The notes under the pieces are model-generated. The model worked only from the letters and a program-made list of their open reading frames with translations, ran no database searches and was not told where the DNA came from. Position numbers and translations under genes: made by a program. 64,000 bases of DNA from contig NZ_CP030041.1 in the NCBI RefSeq assembly GCF_003260975.1, positions 2,279,001-2,343,000 on the forward strand. Reading direction: 5' to 3'. This stretch comes from Echinicola strongylocentroti. Lineage in GTDB: Bacteria; Bacteroidota; Bacteroidia; Cytophagales; Cyclobacteriaceae. Shown piece after piece: positions 28,089 to 37,505 of the stretch; positions within the stretch are counted from its first letter, which is position 1, and the number at the start of each line of letters is the position of its first letter.

Positions 28089-28281
28089 AACCCGGTTTAT
28101 GCATTAGGAATCGTCATCGCCTGTCCCGATAGCTATCGGGAAGGTTTGAAACTGCAAGAAAATCAGACTGTTTGGAGATTGAGGCATAGCACAGCTATGG
28201 TGAAATCGAAAACAGCAGCGAAGCAACTGATTTTGAAGCAGTTTCAGACCGCAATAGATAGGCTAATGCATATTCCGGGTT
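28089..28281. repeat. R4 inverted-pair element forming a long imperfect stem-loop
   Basis: Two R4 arms face each other. AACCCGGTTTATGCATTAG on the left pairs with CTAATGCATATTCCGGGTT on the right. Further in, TGAAACTGC...AAAATCAG pairs with its mirror CTGATTTTGAAGCAGTTTCA. The apex is CATAGC/GCTATG-like. The left arm has an extra CCCGATAGCTATCGGG palindrome (28124-28139). A plus-strand reading frame across it (28071-28283) has no protein-like features. Confidence 0.8.
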
Positions 28282-28296
28282 AAAGGCGATTTAATT

Positions 28297-28338
28297 AGAA
28301 AACCCCAGCAGCCTCCTTTCAGCGTGCTGGGGTTTTCT
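28297..28338. terminator. Bidirectional intrinsic terminator after galM
   Basis: A perfect 14-bp stem, AGAAAACCCCAGCA (28297-28310) with TGCTGGGGTTTTCT (28325-28338). It sits 53 bp beyond the galM stop on the minus strand and could also stop plus-strand read-through. Confidence 0.85.
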
Positions 28339-28390
28339 CTATTTTTACTTGATCGATGGGCTTATTTCACCTCTTCCAGGTTGGGCTATA

Positions 28391-29551
28391 TTACTTCACA
28401 CCAAAGTGGTATTTGATGTTATGGCTGTAAGTTTCTCCGGGGTTTAACCTCGCCGAAGGAAAGCTCTCCTCATTGGGAGAATTTGGGAAAGTCTGCGGCT
28501 CCAGGCAAAGTCCAAAATACTGATCGTAAGAGACCCCGTCCACGGTGATGGTTCCATCAAGGAAGTTGCCGGAATAAAACTGTACTGCAGGAGAATCTGC
28601 ATATAACTCCATCACCCTACCTGACCCGGCATGATAGAGCTCGGCCATTTTGGTCATTTGACCATCCGCTTCGGCCTTTACGACATAGTTATGGTCGTAG
28701 CCACCTTTTACCTGCTCGATACGCTCACCGATCTGGTGTGCAGTAGTGAAGTCAAATGGGGTTCCCTTTACCGGCGCCACTTCTCCAGTAGGAATCAGCG
28801 TTTCGTCCACCGGAGTGTAGTGATTGGCATACAAGGTCAACTCATGTCCTAGAATATTTTCCTTCAGCCCGCTCAGGTTAAAATATCCGTGATGCGTCAG
28901 GTTAACGATCGTAGCTTTTGTCGTCACTGCTTCGAATGCCACCTCTAAGTTGTTGTCATTGTCCAAGCTGAACGTAACGATCGTGGTCAGCTCTCCAGGA
29001 TAACCTTCCTCTCCATCAGCACTTACATATGTCAATGAAAGGCCTACTTTTGCTGGGTTCTCGATCGTCTTGGCTTCCCAAAACACCTTGTTGAAGCCCT
29101 TGTCACCACCGTGCAGATGGTGAGCTCCATCATTGGTGGCCAAGGTATATTCTTCTCCGTCCAGTTCGAATTTTCCTTTGGCGATCCTATTGGCATAGCG
29201 GCCTACCGTGGAGCCAAAATAATTGGTACTGGTACTGTACCCCTCCAAATCCTGATAATGAAGTACCACATTTTCCAGGTTTCCTGCCTTATCCGGCACC
29301 ACCAGTCGTGTGATCACTCCACCATAGTTGGAGATATCCACTTCCACTCCATTGCTGTTTTTTAGCGTATAGATCTGGGCTTCCTTACCTTCTACGGTAG
29401 CACTGGCCTCAGAAATACTTAGCCCACTGTCTGGAGATTGGGCGGTGACCTCTTTGGATGACTTCTCTGATGATTTTGGGTTACAAGCGTAAAAAGATAA
29501 CGCAGCAGCAAGTACTACGGCACCAATAGCATTCAACTTTAATAGGTTCAT
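28391..29551 (-). CDS. galM: Aldose 1-epimerase (mutarotase), lipoprotein
   Basis: The 386-residue protein has a lipoprotein signal ending FYAC (Cys23), so this mutarotase is anchored in the envelope rather than cytosolic. Galactose-mutarotase motifs are clear: ITRLVVPDKAGNLENVVLHY, YFGSTVGRYANRIAKGKFEL, NDGAHHLHGGDKGFNKVFW, VNLTHHGYFNLSG (catalytic His) and FCLEPQTFPN-type LCLEPQTFPNSPNEESFPSA, with Glu as the base. It interconverts alpha and beta anomers of sugars such as arabinose, galactose or glucose. It lies 88 bp downstream of araD on the same strand, which suggests it serves arabinose use. Downstream is a strong terminator. Confidence 0.93.
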   Translation of the reverse strand: MNLLKLNAIGAVVLAAALSFYACNPKSSEKSSKEVTAQSPDSGLSISEASATVEGKEAQIYTLKNSNGVEVDISNYGGVITRLVVPDKAGNLENVVLHYQDLEGYSTSTNYFGSTVGRYANRIAKGKFELDGEEYTLATNDGAHHLHGGDKGFNKVFWEAKTIENPAKVGLSLTYVSADGEEGYPGELTTIVTFSLDNDNNLEVAFEAVTTKATIVNLTHHGYFNLSGLKENILGHELTLYANHYTPVDETLIPTGEVAPVKGTPFDFTTAHQIGERIEQVKGGYDHNYVVKAEADGQMTKMAELYHAGSGRVMELYADSPAVQFYSGNFLDGTITVDGVSYDQYFGLCLEPQTFPNSPNEESFPSARLNPGETYSHNIKYHFGVK

Positions 29552-29639
29552 AGGTTTTATTTAGTTATTTGGATTATATCACTAGTCATTGTTCTTTGAT
29601 CTATGGCCTTGCTACTCGGCACTTCATACCTCGTACTTC

Positions 29640-30344
29640 TTAGCAGCCTTGTCCATAGTAAGCATCCTTACCGTGCTTGCGCTCATAGTGCTTTTTGATC
29701 AAAGCCTCTTTTAAGCGTGCAGCATTAGGATTTATTTGCAGGGTAAGATAGGCCATTTTTGCTACTTCTTCCAAGACCTTGCTATTATAAACTGCCTTGG
29801 CTGCTGATTTCCCCCAGGTGAACGGCCCGTGGCTCCCCACTAGGATCATTTCCACTTCCTCATAGTCCAAGCCTTTCTCTGCAAAACAATCCAAAATCTG
29901 CTTCCCTGTCATGTGCTCATAATCTCCTTCGATCAGCTCATCAGCCATGGGAGGAGCACATGGAATGTCCTTGGTCAGGTGATCAGCATGCGTAGTGCCA
30001 AAAATCGGCACGTCCATCTGCGCCTGCGCCCAAGACACACCGTAAAGCGAATGGGTGTGGACAATTCCTCCAATATTTCCCCATTCCTTATACAGGTAAG
30101 CATGGGTTTTGGTATCGGAAGAAGGACGCATCTCGCCTTCCACGATCTTCGCCTCAAAATCACAAATCACGATATCTTCCACCTTTAGTTCTTCATACGC
30201 CACACCACTGGGCTTGATCGCAAAAACACCTTCTTTTCTATCTACGGCACTGACATTGCCAAAAGTATACACGACCAAGTCCAGCGCGGGAAGCTGCATA
30301 TTGGCTTCGTAGCATTCTCGCTTTAGCTCAAGGAATCTACTCAT
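29640..30344 (-). CDS. araD: L-ribulose-5-phosphate 4-epimerase
   Basis: The 234-residue class II aldolase-like enzyme matches AraD in length and motifs: MPALDLVVYTFGNVSAVD-like LPALDLVVYTFGNVSAVDR, KPSGVAYEEL, GGIVHTHSLYGVSWAQA with two zinc-binding His, IFGTTHADHLTKDIPC, and ILVGSHGPFTWGKSAAKAVY. It converts L-ribulose-5-phosphate to D-xylulose-5-phosphate in the cytosol, the last committed step of arabinose catabolism. AraB is in the window at 43557, about 13 kb away, but no araA is seen. The gene diverges from the sensor kinase at 30764 and is followed by galM. Confidence 0.95.
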   Translation of the reverse strand: MSRFLELKRECYEANMQLPALDLVVYTFGNVSAVDRKEGVFAIKPSGVAYEELKVEDIVICDFEAKIVEGEMRPSSDTKTHAYLYKEWGNIGGIVHTHSLYGVSWAQAQMDVPIFGTTHADHLTKDIPCAPPMADELIEGDYEHMTGKQILDCFAEKGLDYEEVEMILVGSHGPFTWGKSAAKAVYNSKVLEEVAKMAYLTLQINPNAARLKEALIKKHYERKHGKDAYYGQGC

Positions 30345-30763
30345 TGGTTAATTATTTTATGGGTTGTGAATGTCTCATTGCTTAACAACCCACAAGTTAA
30401 AAATAATATTTGTAAATATTACACTTATTACTATCGTATCATTGAAAAGGCAACTACTAGACTCTACCCTTAATTTATCAAAATGAAATGGACGACTTCA
30501 TAAACTCAACAGACTTAAGACCGCCCTCAAGGATAACAAAACAGGTCTAATTTACACGCTTTGAAATAAATTATCTGCACTTCGTAGATTCGTCATCATC
30601 CCAGGCGAGATAATTTTATTCTACAATTTACGCAAAAACCTAGGAGAGTTATTTTCCCCAACAAAAAACAATCCTACAAGAAACACAACAACTGCTCCAT
30701 TTTCATCTATAAATACACTAAATTAAGTATTGATTATGAAGCTACACTTTGCAAATTTTACCC
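30345..30763. promoter_or_regulatory. Divergent control region of araD and the sensor kinase, with inverted repeat 30360-30392
   Basis: This 419-bp gene-free stretch separates araD (minus) from the kinase (plus). A perfect 8-bp inverted repeat, TGGGTTGT (30360-30367) and ACAACCCA (30385-30392), lies 16 bp before araD and could be an operator or a leader hairpin. I see no clear TAnnTTTG box for either gene. Confidence 0.35.
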
Positions 30764-33700
30764 ATGCAAAAAGTCATACCTTATTACTGGTGCCTATTTC
30801 TGTCCATTTTTGCCCACACTGCCTTCCCCCAAGCGTCCCTCCCTGTCTTTAGGGCTTATGGTGCCGATCAGGGGATCAACCAGCCTTTTCCCTATGACAT
30901 CCTCCACAGTGAAAGTGGATATGTATGGATAGCTGGTGAAAATGGCCTTTGGAAATTTGATGGGCAGAATTTCGGGCATTATACCCATGAGGTAGGCGAC
31001 AGCGCCTCATTGGCATTTGATTTTATCTGGGTGCTTTTTGAAGACAGCAATAGCAATATATGGGCGGGAACATATGGAGGTGGTGTCAGTAAATATGACC
31101 CAAGAACGGATCGATTCACCAACTTTTCGTACAAAGAAAATAACCCCAACAGCCTTAGCGATGACCGAGTCAGGGGGATCGCCGAAGATCCTAACGGCAA
31201 TATCTGGTTGGGCACCAGCAATGGACTCTGCAAGTATGCTCCTTCCAGCGGTCAGTTTACCCGATACAGCACTGAGGATGGGCTGTTCAGCAGCACCATT
31301 CGTCAGATCAAACTGTCAGCAGACCAGTCACAGCTTTTTATCGCCACCGGAAACGGACTGAACTTCTTGGATTTAGAGACCATGGAGTTTTCCGGTATTC
31401 AGCATGCAGCTGATGATCCCCAAAGCCTGAGCCATTTCTATATTTATGACCTTCAAGAGTATCCCAAAGGCACCTTATGGATCGGGACTGGCGAAGGCCT
31501 GGACAAGTTTCATCTGCCTTCTGGTCGATTTACCCACTACCAATCCTCCTCAGCTCCTTCCATGATCAGTCATGATGTTATCTTCTCCATTGAGCATCAC
31601 CCTGACCATCCTGGCAAGTTATTCGTCGGTACCTTGGATGGGCTAAATGTGCTGGACATCAAAAAGGAAACGTTTGAGCGCATCCGGTCAGACCGCTCCA
31701 ACCCCAACAAGCTCCAAGGAGACAATATCTATAAAGTAAGTGCAGGACGGGATGGAAGCCTTTGGGTGGCAGTATATAACGAAGGTGTCTTCCAGTATCA
31801 TCCCCACTACCACAAATTCAACTCCCTCCGACTTATCCCTGATGCGACGGACAAATACTATTCCCGTGTATCCAGCATGATCCAGCACGATGAAGACGAG
31901 TACCTGTTCACCACTTACGCTGGGCTTTTTGTCAGGAATTTCAAAACGGGAAAGACAGAAAAATACACCATCAAAAAAGGTGATCAAAGCAGTGTCAACA
32001 GATTGGCCATGATCACCAGGATCAGTGAAGACATCTACTGGATTGCTACCTGGGCGCACTTTGTCTATGAATGGAACCACCGCACCAAAACCCTCCGCCC
32101 ACTTCAGCACAAGACGCCTTCTGGAGAGTTTTTTCCGGAATTCAACCTTCCGATCTTGCATGATAGCCAAGGGAGAACATGGATTGGCAACTCAGAAAAA
32201 GGGCTTTTTATCTGGAATCCTGAGACCCAAACGGCAGTTCCTTTCCCACTCAGTGACAGGCTTATCCAAGGGGACAACCACGATGAATTTATCTCCTACA
32301 TTTTTGAGGACAGCCAGCACCGGATTTGGGTGGGCAGTCAGGGAGGGCTTAACCTCCTTAATGAAAAAGACAGCAGCTTCACCAAGTTTGCCCACGAAGA
32401 AAACAATCCCCAAAGCCTCACCAACAATAAAATCAACCATATCTCAGAAGATCATCTGGGCAACCTGTGGGTAAGCACCGAGCTTGGACTAAGTAAGTTC
32501 AACGTGGAGAATAAGACCTTCACGAATTATTACACGCGCGATGGCCTACCGAGCAATGTCATCAGCTCCACACTTGAAGACACCCAGCATAACCTTTGGA
32601 TAGCTACTGCGGAGGGTATCTCCATGATGAACGCAGCAGATGAATTCAGGAATTACAACCAACAGGACGGGTTAATGGACAATTACTTTATCTTCCGCGC
32701 TGCCTACAAGGACGATGACGGAAGGCTGTTCTTTGGGTCATCCAGTGGTCTGGAATATTTTGACCCGCTTAGGATTCCTGAAAATACCAGTCCGCCCAAC
32801 GTTCAGATTACAGGAATTGACTTGTTCAACACCCCGATAACTCCTGGGGATTCCTCGGGGATATTGCAGAAGGCCATCCCTTACACTGAAGCCATCACCT
32901 TTGACCATGAGCAGTCAGTCATTTCCTTCCACTTCACTGCCCTAAACCTGGTCAATGGCCACAAGAATAAATTCCAGTACCGGCTTTATGGCTATGACAA
33001 AACCTGGCGACCAGTCACTTCCAACCGAAGTACTACCTACACCAATTTACCCCCGGGCAATTATACTTTCCAGGTCAAAGCCTGTAATAACGATGGCTTT
33101 TGGTCCACTGAGAATGCCAGTATTGCCGTCACGATCTTACCGCCTTGGTACTTGACTTGGTGGTTCAAGACCCTATTTACGATTGCATTGCTAGGCGTAA
33201 TTCTTTACCAATACCAGCGCATTTCGCAAAATAAAGAACGACTCGAAAACCTCGTGGTACAGCGCACTGCCGAAATCCAGCTACAGAAAGAGCAGATAGA
33301 AGTACAGCACGACAGCTTACAACAAAAAAACCAGCGGATCGAAAGTCTCCTGCGCGAACTGAACCACCGTGTCAAAAACAACCTCCAGCTCGTCTCCAGT
33401 ATCCTCAACCTTCAAAGCAGAAGTGTCAAGGACAAAAACGCCAAAGTGGCCCTGATCGATGGAAGGATGCGGATGCAGGCATTGTCCCTTCTTCACCAGA
33501 AATTATATGTCACTGACGATGATTCCCAAGTCAACTGCAAAAACTACATCAATGATCTATTTGACCAGATAGAAGCAGCCTTCAAAAGCAGGTACAAAGC
33601 TTTTCAGTATGATTTTACAGGAGATGATTTCTCCTTAGGACTGGACAAAGCCATTCCGCTGGGATTGATCCTGAATGAGTTGATCACCAATTCTTTCAAG

Positions 33701-33925
33701 CATGTTCAGAAAGAAAAGATCGAGATCCACCTCTCCTTGCGATTGGAAGAGCAAATCGTTCATTTTACCTTTTGGGACAATGGGCGGGGACTTACCGCTT
33801 CCACCATTAGGGAGTCCCACTCTTTTGGGTGGAGTATGATCCGGTCACTGGTGCTGCAGCTGCATGGGAAACTGGATATCTCAGAAGGCGAAAACACTAA
33901 AATCCAACTTATTTTCAAGAAATAA
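30764..33925 (+). CDS. Membrane sensor histidine kinase: reg_prop propellers, Y_Y_Y domain and HisKA_2 kinase
   Basis: I start at the ATG at 30764 (a TTG 15 bp upstream is weaker), giving 1,053 residues. After a signal peptide come many reg_prop blades (IWAGTYGGGVSKYDP, IWLGTSNGLCKYAPSSG, TLWIGTGEGLDKFH, IWVGSQGGLNLLN), which form two seven-bladed propellers. A Y_Y_Y domain (FQYRLYGYDKTW, YTNLPPGNYTFQVKACNNDG) precedes one transmembrane helix (WWFKTLFTIALLGVILY). The kinase has phospho-acceptor His868 in LLRELNHRVKNNLQLVSSIL (HisKA_2 type) and the N-box LGLILNELITNSFKHV with Asn971. Unlike classic hybrid HTCS proteins it has no receiver or AraC domain; the response regulator is the next gene, 4 bp on. 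Adjacent araD-galM suggests an arabinose-related signal. Confidence 0.93.
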   Translation: MQKVIPYYWCLFLSIFAHTAFPQASLPVFRAYGADQGINQPFPYDILHSESGYVWIAGENGLWKFDGQNFGHYTHEVGDSASLAFDFIWVLFEDSNSNIWAGTYGGGVSKYDPRTDRFTNFSYKENNPNSLSDDRVRGIAEDPNGNIWLGTSNGLCKYAPSSGQFTRYSTEDGLFSSTIRQIKLSADQSQLFIATGNGLNFLDLETMEFSGIQHAADDPQSLSHFYIYDLQEYPKGTLWIGTGEGLDKFHLPSGRFTHYQSSSAPSMISHDVIFSIEHHPDHPGKLFVGTLDGLNVLDIKKETFERIRSDRSNPNKLQGDNIYKVSAGRDGSLWVAVYNEGVFQYHPHYHKFNSLRLIPDATDKYYSRVSSMIQHDEDEYLFTTYAGLFVRNFKTGKTEKYTIKKGDQSSVNRLAMITRISEDIYWIATWAHFVYEWNHRTKTLRPLQHKTPSGEFFPEFNLPILHDSQGRTWIGNSEKGLFIWNPETQTAVPFPLSDRLIQGDNHDEFISYIFEDSQHRIWVGSQGGLNLLNEKDSSFTKFAHEENNPQSLTNNKINHISEDHLGNLWVSTELGLSKFNVENKTFTNYYTRDGLPSNVISSTLEDTQHNLWIATAEGISMMNAADEFRNYNQQDGLMDNYFIFRAAYKDDDGRLFFGSSSGLEYFDPLRIPENTSPPNVQITGIDLFNTPITPGDSSGILQKAIPYTEAITFDHEQSVISFHFTALNLVNGHKNKFQYRLYGYDKTWRPVTSNRSTTYTNLPPGNYTFQVKACNNDGFWSTENASIAVTILPPWYLTWWFKTLFTIALLGVILYQYQRISQNKERLENLVVQRTAEIQLQKEQIEVQHDSLQQKNQRIESLLRELNHRVKNNLQLVSSILNLQSRSVKDKNAKVALIDGRMRMQALSLLHQKLYVTDDDSQVNCKNYINDLFDQIEAAFKSRYKAFQYDFTGDDFSLGLDKAIPLGLILNELITNSFKHVQKEKIEIHLSLRLEEQIVHFTFWDNGRGLTASTIRESHSFGWSMIRSLVLQLHGKLDISEGENTKIQLIFKK

Positions 33926-33929
33926 AGCG

Positions 33930-34520
33930 ATGGAAAACACCAAAAAAGTACTGATCATAGAAGACGAAATGCTCATTGCCAAAGACCTTTCCTACTTGCT
34001 CGAGGACATGGGCTATAAAAACATTGGAATCGCCAATAATGGGGACAAAGCCCTCGAGCTATTTTGTGACAATCACGTAGACCTGGTGCTGTGTGACATC
34101 AATATCAACGGGGACAAGGACGGCATCGAAACTGTACAGGCCATCCTTCAATATAAAAAAACTCCCATCATCTATATCTCGGCCTTTTCGGACAATAAAA
34201 CGGTACAAAGGGCGATCGCTACCGCCCCTTCTTCCTTTCTCACCAAACCCTACAACGAACGAAGTGTCCAAATTGCCATCGATTTGGCTTTCGCCAATTT
34301 TGAGCAAAAAGCCCTCCACTTGGAGGAAAATGAAATTTACCAAAAGCTCACCCAGCGCGAACGTGAGATCATTGCCTTAATAGCAGAAGGGAAAACCAGT
34401 GCTGAAATTGCCGAGCAGCTTTTCATCAGCCCTACCACAGCCGCCAAACACCGCAATAACATCTTGGCCAAAACAGGCTGTAACAACACCTCGGAGGTCA
34501 TCAAACTAATTTACACGTAA
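33930..34520 (+). CDS. LuxR/NarL-type response regulator paired with the sensor kinase
   Basis: The product is 196 residues from the ATG at 33930, four bases after the kinase stop; the longer frame at 33864 would overlap the kinase and is rejected. The receiver has acidic residues Glu11-Asp12, phospho-acceptor Asp56 in LVLCDININGDKDG, and the conserved Lys in SSFLTKPYNE. The C-terminal HTH matches LuxR: LTQREREIIALIAEGKTSAE, then IAEQLFISPTTAAKHRNNIL. The DNA target is not known; a site in the araD-kinase gap is plausible. HisKA_2 kinases with LuxR-type regulators are a standard pairing. Confidence 0.93.
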   Translation: MENTKKVLIIEDEMLIAKDLSYLLEDMGYKNIGIANNGDKALELFCDNHVDLVLCDININGDKDGIETVQAILQYKKTPIIYISAFSDNKTVQRAIATAPSSFLTKPYNERSVQIAIDLAFANFEQKALHLEENEIYQKLTQREREIIALIAEGKTSAEIAEQLFISPTTAAKHRNNILAKTGCNNTSEVIKLIYT

Positions 34521-34926
34521 GGCCAATTCTTATTTACCTCAGTTCGATTATAAAATCGTTTCCGTACAGTGGTCGGAACATACACTGCGAGGCTTAGAGG
34601 GAGATTTGAGGGCTGGAAGCCGTGGCAGCTCGCCGCGGCGAGTTGCCACACCCTTTTCCAACCCACATCCTCCTTAAAAGGGTTCGCTTTTAATACTAAA
34701 ATTAAGTCGAGCTCAGGTTAATACATAAATTTTGCTGTTCGTGAGTTGTATTTCCGAATCGAGATAATGGGAATTTGAAACCGCCCTATGCCCTATGTGA
34801 ATTTACAGACATCAATAAAATATAGATTTTCATCAACATACATGCGGTAGCCTGACTACTATTATTGTCCCGACAGCTGCGCTGCGGAAACACGAGCATG
34901 GAGTTTTTAACCTGATTTATGGATGC
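34521..34926. other. Convergent intergenic region with a 28-bp near-perfect palindrome at 34622-34649
   Basis: No gene is visible. The GC-rich palindrome, with arms GTGGCAGCTCGCCG and CGGCGAGTTGCCAC, has a single G/T mismatch and no loop. It is much richer in GC than its surroundings. Nearby CCCTTTT is a poor T-tract. The right end (about 34905-34922) contains an R4-like motif. Confidence 0.5.
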
Positions 34927-35940
34927 CTAAGACAGCCTCACCATTGCCTTGATGACCTTATTTGCCGGATCTAGCCAAGAAGCAAAATCAGCTTTCACTT
35001 GGTCAAAGTCCACCTGATGGGTAATATAGGAAGCTGCTTTCACTTGATGTTCTTTCAATGCCTTCAGTACAGTATCAAAATCCTCTCTGGTGGCATTTCT
35101 ACTGCTCATCAGGGTCGATTCCCGTTTGTGAAACTCCGGATGGTTAAACTCAATGGGGCCTTTTTGCAAGCCTACCAATACATACCTTCCACCATGTGCC
35201 ATCAGCCCAAAGCCATTGTGAATAGCGACCGAGCTACCCGTGGCATCGATGACGGATTCGGCAAAACTTCCGCCTGTAATTTCCTCGATTGCTGCTTTGT
35301 AATCACCTTTGGCATTGACTGTGTGCTCGATGCCAAGTGTTTCGCGGCAGAAGGCCAAGCGATCCTCGTTAATGTCCATGGCAATTACTTCTCCTCCGGC
35401 AATCCGCGCAAACTCCATCACCCCAAGACCGATCGGGCCGGCTCCCATTACCACCACAAATTCTCCTGGCCGCACTCCTGCTCTTCTCACGCCATGCGCT
35501 CCGATGGCCAATGGCTCGGCCAAAGCCAGCTGGTCAAGAGTGAGTCCTTCTTGTTTGACCAAAGACGAAGAGGGCACAGTAATATATTCTTTCATCCCTC
35601 CATCTTCATGCACGCCAAAGACACTGATCGTGGCACAGCAGTTTGGCTTACCCGCCTTGCAGGCCACACATGTGCCACAGTTAAAGTACGGAATAATGGT
35701 CACCAGGTCTCCAGGTGAAAAGCCATCAGCCCCATCGGCTTCTACCAATTCACCGGCCAGCTCATGCCCCAGCACCCGCGGATAGCTAAAAAAAGGCTGC
35801 GTACCCTCAAAAGCATGAAGGTCCGTGCCACATATCCCAATGCGCTTGATCTTTATAATCGCTCTTCCTGACGTTAGTGAAGGCTTTTCTCCTTCGCTAC
35901 AGTCAAAATTTCCTGGCGCTGTACAGGTTAGTATTTTCAT
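34927..35940 (-). CDS. Zinc-dependent MDR-family sugar-alcohol-type dehydrogenase
   Basis: The 337-residue enzyme has the medium-chain dehydrogenase layout. Catalytic zinc residues are in GICGTDLHAFEG and GHELAGELVEAD. The structural zinc lobe is CGTCVACKAGKPNCC, and the NAD-binding motif is VVVMGAGPIGLGVMEFA followed by DINEDR. Relatives oxidise sorbitol, L-idonate, threonine or galactitol-phosphate; specificity is not readable here. It is 269 bp downstream of the FucP-type symporter on the same strand and has its own TACATTTG box, so it probably belongs to the same sugar pathway as the symporter and the aldo/keto reductase. Cytosolic. Confidence 0.85.
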   Translation of the reverse strand: MKILTCTAPGNFDCSEGEKPSLTSGRAIIKIKRIGICGTDLHAFEGTQPFFSYPRVLGHELAGELVEADGADGFSPGDLVTIIPYFNCGTCVACKAGKPNCCATISVFGVHEDGGMKEYITVPSSSLVKQEGLTLDQLALAEPLAIGAHGVRRAGVRPGEFVVVMGAGPIGLGVMEFARIAGGEVIAMDINEDRLAFCRETLGIEHTVNAKGDYKAAIEEITGGSFAESVIDATGSSVAIHNGFGLMAHGGRYVLVGLQKGPIEFNHPEFHKRESTLMSSRNATREDFDTVLKALKEHQVKAASYITHQVDFDQVKADFASWLDPANKVIKAMVRLS

Positions 35941-35993
35941 AAGTTGGTTATTGGATATTTAGTTATTGGATAATTCAGGTATGGGAACGGTAC

Positions 35994-36001
35994 CAAATGT
36001 A
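35994..36001 (-). promoter_or_regulatory. Candidate -7 box for the zinc dehydrogenase
   Basis: On the minus strand TACATTTG fits TAnnTTTG, 54 bp before the start. The box lies beside a GGTACCAAA/TTTGGTACC inverted repeat (35989-35997 and 36026-36034) that could bind a regulator. No good -33 box is seen. The symporter gene has the same TACATTTG octamer. Confidence 0.35.
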
Positions 36002-36145
36002 GTTGACAGAACTGATGTTTCTGCCTTTGGTACCTTTTGACGCTTGACCAAACCCAAAAGTCTCCCAAAGGTCATTAACTCCTTACTTCGTTCCATCCTG
36101 CCCTTTCGGGTGTTGCATTCCAACAATTATTGAACCTTATAAAAC

Positions 36146-36188
36146 AGGGCATGTGGAAGCAATACACTGTTTTGCTCCCACATGCCCT
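36146..36188 (-). terminator. Intrinsic terminator after the symporter gene
   Basis: An 11-bp stem, AGGGCATGTGG with CCACATGCCCT, follows the symporter stop by about 20 bp on the minus strand and is followed there by GTTTTA. It separates the symporter from the dehydrogenase gene. Confidence 0.7.
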
Positions 36189-36209
36189 TATTTTTAATTT
36201 AAATTCCTA

Positions 36210-37505
36210 TCAATCTCCTGCTGCCATTGCAGGGATCTCTTTCTTGTGTTTGTAATGGTAAAGCCCATAGGCTACTACTACCAAATAACAAGCTGCAGGG
36301 ACAAAGAATGAAAGGTGAATACTGTCCAGACCATCGGAAACCAATCCTTGGATAAATGGGAATATAGCACCACCCAAAATGGCCATGATCAACCCAGATC
36401 CACCCAGTTTGGTGTCATCACCTAGGCCTTCCGCAGCAAGCCCATAAATGGTCGGGAACATGAGGGACATACACCCTGAAATGCACACCAGCGCAACAGA
36501 CCCTACCATGCCATTTCCGAAGATCACGACCATGGTCAGCGCAATAGCACCCATAGCAGAGATGGCCATCAGCAAGCTAGGCCGTACGAATTTCATCAAA
36601 GCAGTAAACAAGAAACGGCTCACCGTAAACAATACAATCGCTGCGAGATAATAATCTGAGGCATCGCTTTCGTTCATATCAAGCTCTATCATGACATAAC
36701 GGATGGTATAGGACCAAATCCCAATTTGCGCACCCACGTAAAAAAACTGCGCCAATACCCCAAAGACATAATTTTTATTGCCCAAAAGCCGTTTTAGACC
36801 ATTTCCTAGAGAATCCTGAAGACCTCCTTCTGAGGCAGTTGGCATTTTGGTGAATTTGATCAATACCCACATCAGCACCAAAAACAGCGCAACCCCAACA
36901 TAGGTACTCATCACTGCATCCAACTCTGCTTGCCTTACCTGCTGCAACTGCTCTATTGTCATTTTACTTCTCTCATCTGCCTCCGCCACATTCAGCTGGG
37001 AAAGAATAAAGAGTTTGCTCAGTAATACTCCAATGATAGAGCCTACGGGGTTAAAAGACTGAGCAAGGTTAAGACGTCTTGTGGCCGAGGCTTCTGGCCC
37101 CATTACCATGATATAAGGATTGGCAGACGTCTCCAAGATGGACAGACCTCCTGCCAAAACATACAAAGCAAAAAGGAAGAATCCGTAGGACATGGTAATG
37201 CTGGCGGGATAAAACAACAATCCTCCAACGGCAAACAAGCCTAGTCCTAGCAATACGCCAGATTTATAGGTGTATTTCTTGATGTATATCGCCGCTGGCA
37301 AGGCCAAGCAGAAATAGGCACCATAAAAAGCCAATTGGATCAGACTGGTCTGCGTATCGCTCATGCTGAGGATTTTCTTGAATGCCGCCAGCAACGTATC
37401 TGTCATATTATTGGCCAGTCCCCAAAGCAAGAAGAGACTGGTAAGGAGTATAAATGGCCACAGGGTCGCTTTCGATACCAAGGCCGTTTTTGATGGGTTA
37501 TTCAT
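36210..37505 (-). CDS. fucP: FucP-family MFS sugar:proton symporter
   Basis: The 431-residue, roughly 12-helix inner-membrane protein carries FucP-type signatures: FLLWGLANNMTDTLLAAFKK, YGAYFCLALPAAIYIKKYTY, LETSANPYIMVMGPEASATR followed by RLNLAQSFNPVGSIIG. This subfamily takes up L-fucose and also glucose, galactose or N-acetylglucosamine by proton symport, so the symbol gives the family rather than a proven substrate. Neighbours on the same strand are an aldo/keto reductase (166 bp upstream) resembling L-fucose/D-threo-aldose dehydrogenases and a zinc dehydrogenase, and a LacI regulator diverges from them. Confidence 0.85.
   Translation of the reverse strand: MNNPSKTALVSKATLWPFILLTSLFLLWGLANNMTDTLLAAFKKILSMSDTQTSLIQLAFYGAYFCLALPAAIYIKKYTYKSGVLLGLGLFAVGGLLFYPASITMSYGFFLFALYVLAGGLSILETSANPYIMVMGPEASATRRLNLAQSFNPVGSIIGVLLSKLFILSQLNVAEADERSKMTIEQLQQVRQAELDAVMSTYVGVALFLVLMWVLIKFTKMPTASEGGLQDSLGNGLKRLLGNKNYVFGVLAQFFYVGAQIGIWSYTIRYVMIELDMNESDASDYYLAAIVLFTVSRFLFTALMKFVRPSLLMAISAMGAIALTMVVIFGNGMVGSVALVCISGCMSLMFPTIYGLAAEGLGDDTKLGGSGLIMAILGGAIFPFIQGLVSDGLDSIHLSFFVPAACYLVVVAYGLYHYKHKKEIPAMAAGD

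Noticed and set aside
28071..28283. 71-codon plus-strand reading frame
   Set aside because: It coincides with the R4 inverted-pair element; its openness follows from the palindromic DNA and the product has no protein features.
33864..33929. Longer response-regulator start overlapping the kinase
   Set aside because: The receiver fold starts right at the ATG at 33930; the extension reads through the kinase C-terminus in another frame.
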